Shown here in pieces: positions 19,747 to 19,832 of a stretch of DNA of 19,832 bases (within the stretch, counting starts at the first letter, position 1; each line of letters starts with the position of its first letter). The stretch comes from Phoronis ovalis. Taxonomy: Eukaryota; Phoronida; Phoronidae. The stretch covers positions 1 through 19,832 of the forward strand of contig JAOXYB010012012.1 in assembly GCA_028565635.1 (NCBI GenBank), read 5' to 3'. The translations under genes and the position numbers were made by a program. Under the pieces are notes generated by a model. The model was not told where the DNA came from. It searched no databases and saw only the letters and a list, made by a program, of their open reading frames with translations.

Positions 19747-19832
19747 CGGGGGGGATACTCAAGGTTTTTTGACTACGGGGATGTGCCGCGAAACCCAATC
19801 CAAAATTTTAGCTTGTGGTAGCAAACCCAATC
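19744..19832 (+). repeat. G-run dispersed repeat cut by the window edge
   Basis: It starts GCCCGGGGGGGATACTCAAG and continues TTTTTTGACTACGGGGATGT and GCCGCGAAACCCAATCC; AAACCCAATC appears twice. The start matches the minus-strand start of the fragment at 1-82, but the following text differs (ATACTC versus TGGTCA), so they are related or merely share an end. The repeat runs out of the window. Confidence 0.45.

Noticed and set aside
1-19832. CRISPR array, bacterial operon or phage-type defence system
   Set aside because: The 22-bp array has no spacers, there are no long ORFs or ribosome-binding sites, and the sequence looks like animal nuclear DNA.

Overview
The window looks like nuclear DNA from an animal, probably a marine invertebrate. 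It is strongly AT-rich, has no long open reading frame on either strand, shows animal-type splice-site strings (GTAAGT donors, pyrimidine-tract/CAG acceptors), and is dominated by short non-autonomous transposon-like repeats. Short GC-rich repeats at both window edges (GCCCGGGGGGG...) and a block with GGTCAAAGG-type motifs resemble, from memory, dispersed repeats of molluscs and other lophotrochozoans. That placement is an inference and was not checked. There is no operon structure, rRNA, recognisable tRNA or CRISPR array.

Layout. Positions 1-82 hold the edge of a dispersed repeat on the minus strand. 358-555 is a small unrecognised ORF, followed by a duplicated block (566-760). 1532-2057 is a fold-back element with about 65-bp inverted ends around a 22-bp tandem array. 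2510-2915 is an old two-copy tandem duplication. 3277-3769 and 11353-11830 are two direct copies of one element with about 80-bp inverted ends, hAT-like in form. 4356-4856 is a fresh-looking 253-bp tandem duplication just upstream of a good intron candidate (5061-5245). From about 5.4 to 8.7 kb nothing convincing is visible. 8694-9080 (minus) is a protein-like stretch broken by two stops. 10571-11229 combines direct and inverted repeats with telomere-like GGTTAGGG strings, and part of it recurs at 16776-16881. 13545-14323 (minus) is the best coding relic, with protein-like blocks in all three frames. 14830-15215 is a dispersed repeat whose end recurs at 19588-19746. 18069-18646 (minus) contains the longest ORF, with protein-like blocks upstream of it in another frame. 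19118-19200 is an almost perfect 83-bp hairpin.

No gene in the window can be named, and nothing forms a convincing multi-gene system. The interest lies in several structured repeats and in three minus-strand coding relics. The sequence reads as intergenic or long-intron DNA that has accumulated MITE-like elements.
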